From Methylococcaceae bacterium (lineage in GTDB: Bacteria > Pseudomonadota > Gammaproteobacteria > Methylococcales > Methylococcaceae), in assembly GCA_028678445.1 (NCBI GenBank), contig JAJRDJ010000300.1, positions 1-9,040 on the forward strand: a stretch of 9,040 nucleotides of DNA, written 5' to 3'. Position numbers and translations under genes: made by a program. Below the pieces are notes generated by a model. The model did not search any database. It saw nothing but the letters and a program-made list of their open reading frames with translations, and was not told the DNA's origin. Below, piece by piece: positions 6,067-9,040 of the stretch (the first letter of the stretch is position 1; every line of letters starts with the position of its first letter).

Positions 6067-7215
6067 CTATTTCTTGATTTGCATGGCGATTTCGTCGAAC
6101 AGACGCTTGAAGATGCCACCCTTCTCAACGGTTTCAAGGGCCACCAGATCCTGCCGCGCTATGACTTCATCGTTATAGCTCACCTTGACTTCGCCCAGTT
6201 TGTCCCCGGCTTGGACCGGTGCGATGCTTTTATTTCCCACCTCCATGCTGGCCTTGAGGCTGTCGTACTGACCGCGGGGGAACGTTACAATAAAATCCTG
6301 CTTCAGGCCGGCGGGCACCAGTGACTCGGCCCCCTTCCAAACATGAGCTTCCGTCAGTTTCTCATTGGCCCGGTAGAGCGGGCGGCTTTCGTAATACCTA
6401 AACCCATAGTTCAGTAGATCGGCGTTTGCGGTGGCCCTGATCCGATCGCTCTTGGCGCCCATCACGACCGCTATCAGGCGCATGTTGTTACGGACGGCGG
6501 AAGCTACCAGGCAATAACCCGCGCCGGATGTATGGCCGGTTTTAACCCCGTCTACCGTGGGATCCTGCCAGAGCAGCCGGTTACGATTGGGTTGCTTGAT
6601 ATTGTTGAAAGTGAATTCCTTGATGGAGTGCCATTTGTAATAATCCGGAAAATCCGCGATCAGAGCCCGCGAAAGGATCGCAAGATCGCGGGCGCTGGCG
6701 TAGTGTTGCGGATTCGGTAGACCCATGCTGTTGACATAGTGGGTGTTAACCATGCCTAGTCTGGTGGCGTTCTGATTCATTATTTCGGCAAAGGCCGCCT
6801 CATTGCCGGCGATGTGCTCAGCCAGGGCGATGCTGGCATCGTTGCCGGACTGGATGATCATTCCCTTGAGGAGATTTTCAATGGCCACCGAACTGCCTGG
6901 TTCGGCGAACATCCTCGACCCTTCGGCCTTGGCGGCATTGGGGCTGATCGTCACCATATCATCGACGTGCAGCTTACCCTTGCTAAGCTCCTGAAAAGCA
7001 ATGTAAGCGGTCATGATCTTCGTCAGGCTGGCCGGTTCGAGGTGGGCGTCGGCATCCTGTTCGGCGAGCACCCGACCGCTGCCTGCATCCATCAGAATGA
7101 AAGCTTTGGCCGCTACGTTCGGTGGGGGGGGTATTACGGGTGGTTCTGCGCTGGCGTTTGCGGCCAAAGACAAAGAGAAACCTAATAGTGCGAAAGAGAA
7201 CGTTCTGGAAATCAC
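6067..7215 (-). CDS. dacA: D-alanyl-D-alanine carboxypeptidase, PBP5/6 type
   Basis: This periplasmic, membrane-anchored penicillin-binding protein removes the terminal D-alanine from peptidoglycan pentapeptides. Its 382 residues begin with a signal peptide likely cut after ANASA (residue 23). The three active-site motifs are present: SLTK (63-66, nucleophile S63), SGN (123-125) and KTG (225-227, in KTGHTSGAGYC). The C-terminal beta-rich domain (about 280-365) ends in an amphipathic helix (GGIFKRLFDEIAMQIKK) of the kind that anchors PBP5 to the outer face of the inner membrane. The start is GTG at 7215: an in-frame stop sits three codons upstream, and AAGGGG (7225-7230) lies nine bases before the GTG. 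A proline stretch just after the signal peptide is encoded by a run of eight C. It is the first gene of the minus-strand run, and dat follows after 13 bases. Confidence 0.96.
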   Translation of the reverse strand: MISRTFSFALLGFSLSLAANASAEPPVIPPPPNVAAKAFILMDAGSGRVLAEQDADAHLEPASLTKIMTAYIAFQELSKGKLHVDDMVTISPNAAKAEGSRMFAEPGSSVAIENLLKGMIIQSGNDASIALAEHIAGNEAAFAEIMNQNATRLGMVNTHYVNSMGLPNPQHYASARDLAILSRALIADFPDYYKWHSIKEFTFNNIKQPNRNRLLWQDPTVDGVKTGHTSGAGYCLVASAVRNNMRLIAVVMGAKSDRIRATANADLLNYGFRYYESRPLYRANEKLTEAHVWKGAESLVPAGLKQDFIVTFPRGQYDSLKASMEVGNKSIAPVQAGDKLGEVKVSYNDEVIARQDLVALETVEKGGIFKRLFDEIAMQIKK

Positions 7216-7224
7216 AATGCTTCA

Positions 7225-7230
7225 CCCCTT
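7225..7230 (-). promoter_or_regulatory. Shine-Dalgarno site that fixes the dacA GTG start
   Basis: On the minus strand AAGGGG lies nine bases before the GTG at 7215, and an in-frame TGA at 7222-7224 lies between the two. No ATG is available in this frame nearby, so this site supports the GTG start. Confidence 0.55.
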
Positions 7231-7253
7231 TCGGGAACCATAAAATGCCTTGG

Positions 7254-7262
7254 ATTGTAGCA
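7254..7262 (-). promoter_or_regulatory. Candidate extended -10 promoter for dacA and the operon
   Basis: The minus strand reads TGCTACAAT: a TGn extension followed by TACAAT, five of six matches to the sigma70 -10 consensus. Transcription would begin near 7247, leaving a leader of about 32 bases with a well-placed Shine-Dalgarno. The -35 region (ATTCCG at 17 bases) is poor, as is common for extended -10 promoters. It is the best promoter candidate seen for the minus-strand gene run. Confidence 0.45.
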
Positions 7263-7321
7263 TGTGCGCCAGGGGCCGGAATCGGTGGGTTATGGCCCAA
7301 GAGTTCAGCTTTGCCGGGTCA

Positions 7322-7330
7322 TGGTGTAAT
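7322..7330 (+). promoter_or_regulatory. Candidate extended -10 promoter for mnmG
   Basis: The plus strand reads TGGTGTAAT: a TGn extension followed by TGTAAT, five of six matches to the -10 consensus. The start point would be near 7337, giving a leader of about 40 bases. No good -35 is present at 17 bases (AGTTCA); TTCAGC at 15 bases is off-spacing. Support is weaker than for the divergent dacA promoter. Confidence 0.3.
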
Positions 7331-7376
7331 GTAGTGCGGTTAATGTGTTGCGTATGAGTGAAGTCGAGCTAGGACC

Positions 7377-9040
7377 ATGGTTTTTTCTGAAAGCTTTGAT
7401 GTGATTGTCGTTGGCGGCGGCCACGCCGGAACGGAGGCGGCTCTGGCCGCCGCTCGCACCGGCTCCAGAACCCTGTTGTTAACCCAGAATATCGAAACCC
7501 TCGGGCAGATGAGTTGCAACCCGGCCATCGGTGGTATTGGCAAGGGCCACCTGGTGAAGGAAATCGATGCGCTGGGAGGCTTGATGGGGCGGGCAGCCGA
7601 TTTGGCCGGCATTCACTTTCGCGTGCTCAATGCCAGCAAGGGACCCGCCGTCAGGGCGACCCGCGCCCAAGCGGATCGGGCCCTCTACCGGAGTGTTGTG
7701 CGACAGGCCATGGAGAACCAGCCGAACCTCGCGATTTTCCAGCAGGCGGTTGCCGATCTGATCATCCTAAACCAGCATGTGGCCGGTGTAGTGACACAGA
7801 TCGGGCTACGCTTCGCCGCGCGCTGCGTCGTGCTGACGGTGGGTACCTTCCTGGCCGGGCGCATTCATGTCGGTCTCGACAACTATGATGGGGGGCGCAT
7901 GGGTGACCCGCCGGCCAATGCTCTCTCGGCGCGCTTGCGCGAGATGGCTTTCCGGGTCGGTCGCCTGAAGACCGGGACCCCGCCGCGCCTTGATGGCCGC
8001 TCGCTCGACTGGTCAGTGATGACCGAGCAGCCAGGTGATCAGCCGGTGCCCATTTTTTCATTTCTCGGGCGGCGCGATGAGCATCCGCCGCAGATTTCCT
8101 GCTATATCACTCGCACCAATGAGCGAACTCATGAAATCATACGCGGCGGGCTGGACCGCTCACCGCTATATGCGGGCGTGATCGAGGGGGTAGGACCGCG
8201 CTACTGCCCTTCCATTGAAGACAAGGTCGTCCGGTTTGCGGAGAGGGACTCCCATCAGATTTTTGTGGAGCCGGAGGGGCTCGATACGCGCGAGATCTAT
8301 CCGAACGGGTTCTCTACCAGCCTGCCCTTTGACGTGCAGCAGGCGGCAATCCGCTCCATCAGGGGGTTTGAGAATGCCCATATTACCCGGCCGGGCTATG
8401 CCATCGAATATGACTACTTCGATCCCCGCGATTTGCGGACCTCCCTTGAAACCAAACGGTTGCAGGGCCTTTATTTTGCCGGTCAGATCAACGGCACGAC
8501 GGGGTATGAGGAAGCCGCCGCTCAGGGACTGATCGCGGGCCTCAATGCCTCGCTGAAGGCGCAGGAGCGTGACCCCTGGTCACCGACGCGGTGCGAAGCC
8601 TATATCGGGGTAATGATCGATGATCTGGTGACCCGGGGTACCATCGAGCCTTACCGGATGTTTACCAGCCGGTCCGAGTACCGGCTGTTGCTAAGAGAGG
8701 ATAATGCCGACATGCGCCTGACCGAGAGAGGTCACGCGCTGGGCTTGGTGGATGAGAAGCGCTGGCAGTCCTTTGTGGCGAAGCGGACGGCAATCAGGGT
8801 TCTGCAGTCAACGCTGGGTGATCGTTTGGTGCGGCCCAACTCGGTTGAGGCGCAGTATCTTGAGTCCAGTCTGAGCAGGTCACTCACTCGGGAAGTGAGC
8901 CTGCTGGACCTTGTGCGGCGACCCGAATTCAAGGTGGGGCAACTATTGGCGCTGTGTCCTGATGGGCCTCACGAACGGGACGAGCAGGTGCTTGAGCAAG
9001 TCGAAATCCAGGCCAAATATCAGGGCTATATCGATCGACA
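7377..9040 (+). CDS. mnmG: tRNA uridine-5-carboxymethylaminomethyl modification enzyme MnmG (GidA), 3' end missing
   Basis: MnmG binds FAD and, with the GTPase MnmE, installs the (carboxymethyl)aminomethyl group on C5 of the wobble uridine (U34) of several tRNAs, in the cytoplasm. The frame is open from ATG 7377 to the right edge: 554 full codons of an expected ~630. It aligns with E. coli MnmG throughout: the FAD dinucleotide-binding loop GGGHAGTEAA (13-22), GQMSCNPAIGGIGKGHLV (43-60, C47), ASKGPAVRATRAQADR, GTFLAGRIHVG, LKTGTPPR, GPRYCPSIEDK (C277), FAGQINGTTGYEEAAAQG and EPYRMFTSRSEYRLLLREDNAD. C47 and C277 have the same numbers as the conserved cysteines of the E. coli enzyme. An in-frame stop at 7359-7361 leaves this ATG as the start; the Shine-Dalgarno is poor (AGGA only two bases away, GAG further up). 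The missing part is the C-terminal helical domain that contacts MnmE and tRNA. The gene is divergent from dacA. Confidence 0.98.
   Translation, partial: MVFSESFDVIVVGGGHAGTEAALAAARTGSRTLLLTQNIETLGQMSCNPAIGGIGKGHLVKEIDALGGLMGRAADLAGIHFRVLNASKGPAVRATRAQADRALYRSVVRQAMENQPNLAIFQQAVADLIILNQHVAGVVTQIGLRFAARCVVLTVGTFLAGRIHVGLDNYDGGRMGDPPANALSARLREMAFRVGRLKTGTPPRLDGRSLDWSVMTEQPGDQPVPIFSFLGRRDEHPPQISCYITRTNERTHEIIRGGLDRSPLYAGVIEGVGPRYCPSIEDKVVRFAERDSHQIFVEPEGLDTREIYPNGFSTSLPFDVQQAAIRSIRGFENAHITRPGYAIEYDYFDPRDLRTSLETKRLQGLYFAGQINGTTGYEEAAAQGLIAGLNASLKAQERDPWSPTRCEAYIGVMIDDLVTRGTIEPYRMFTSRSEYRLLLREDNADMRLTERGHALGLVDEKRWQSFVAKRTAIRVLQSTLGDRLVRPNSVEAQYLESSLSRSLTREVSLLDLVRRPEFKVGQLLALCPDGPHERDEQVLEQVEIQAKYQGYIDR

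Noticed and set aside
6054..6137. A longer dat starting 28 codons upstream, inside dacA
   Set aside because: The extension has no family similarity, overlaps dacA, and the ATG at 6053 has a good Shine-Dalgarno.
7514..7888. A 124-codon plus-strand open frame inside mnmG
   Set aside because: It lies out of frame within mnmG, whose own frame is open and matches the family without interruption from 7377 to 9040.
1..9040. Search for mobile elements, tRNAs, CRISPR repeats, toxin-antitoxin or defence genes
   Set aside because: Every substantial frame is a recognisable housekeeping gene except the small exported protein. No terminal repeats, transposase or integrase motifs, or regularly spaced repeats were seen.

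Overview
The window looks like a chromosomal housekeeping segment from a moderately GC-rich gammaproteobacterium. The classical two-domain ArgA, the dacA / ybeD-family (DUF493) / lipB / lipA cluster and an E. coli-like MnmG all point that way; nothing in the sequence fixes the genus. I see no mobile element, tRNA, rRNA, CRISPR array or phage-derived gene. No stretch longer than about 160 bases lacks a gene.

Layout from left to right. Bases 1-1257 (+) hold the 3' part of argA (N-acetylglutamate synthase), cut by the left edge. It converges, with only 12 bases between stop codons, on a long minus-strand gene run. In transcription order that run is dacA (7215 to 6067, PBP5-type D,D-carboxypeptidase), a D-amino-acid aminotransferase (dat, 6053 to 5193), a YbeD/DUF493 protein (5107 to 4841), mgtE (4800 to 3343, Mg2+ channel/transporter), lipB (3346 to 2705, octanoyltransferase), lipA (2660 to 1692, lipoyl synthase) and a small exported cysteine-containing protein of unknown function (1620 to 1270). 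Gaps are -4 to 85 bases, so most or all of these genes may be co-transcribed from a promoter in front of dacA. mnmG (tRNA wobble-uridine modification) starts at 7377 on the plus strand, divergent from dacA, and runs off the right edge.

Functional reading. LipB moves octanoyl groups from acyl carrier protein onto lipoyl domains and LipA inserts the two sulfurs, so these two form one pathway. DacA trims the terminal D-alanine from peptidoglycan pentapeptides, and the adjacent aminotransferase could turn re-imported D-alanine into pyruvate and D-glutamate, itself a peptidoglycan precursor. The main departure from the E. coli arrangement is mgtE lying between the ybeD-type gene and lipB, with its stop codon overlapping a TTG start for lipB. 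I found no convincing undescribed system. The observations offered are modest: the mgtE-lipB coupling, the uncharacterised secreted protein after lipA, a run of eight C in dacA, and several small RNA-structure candidates.
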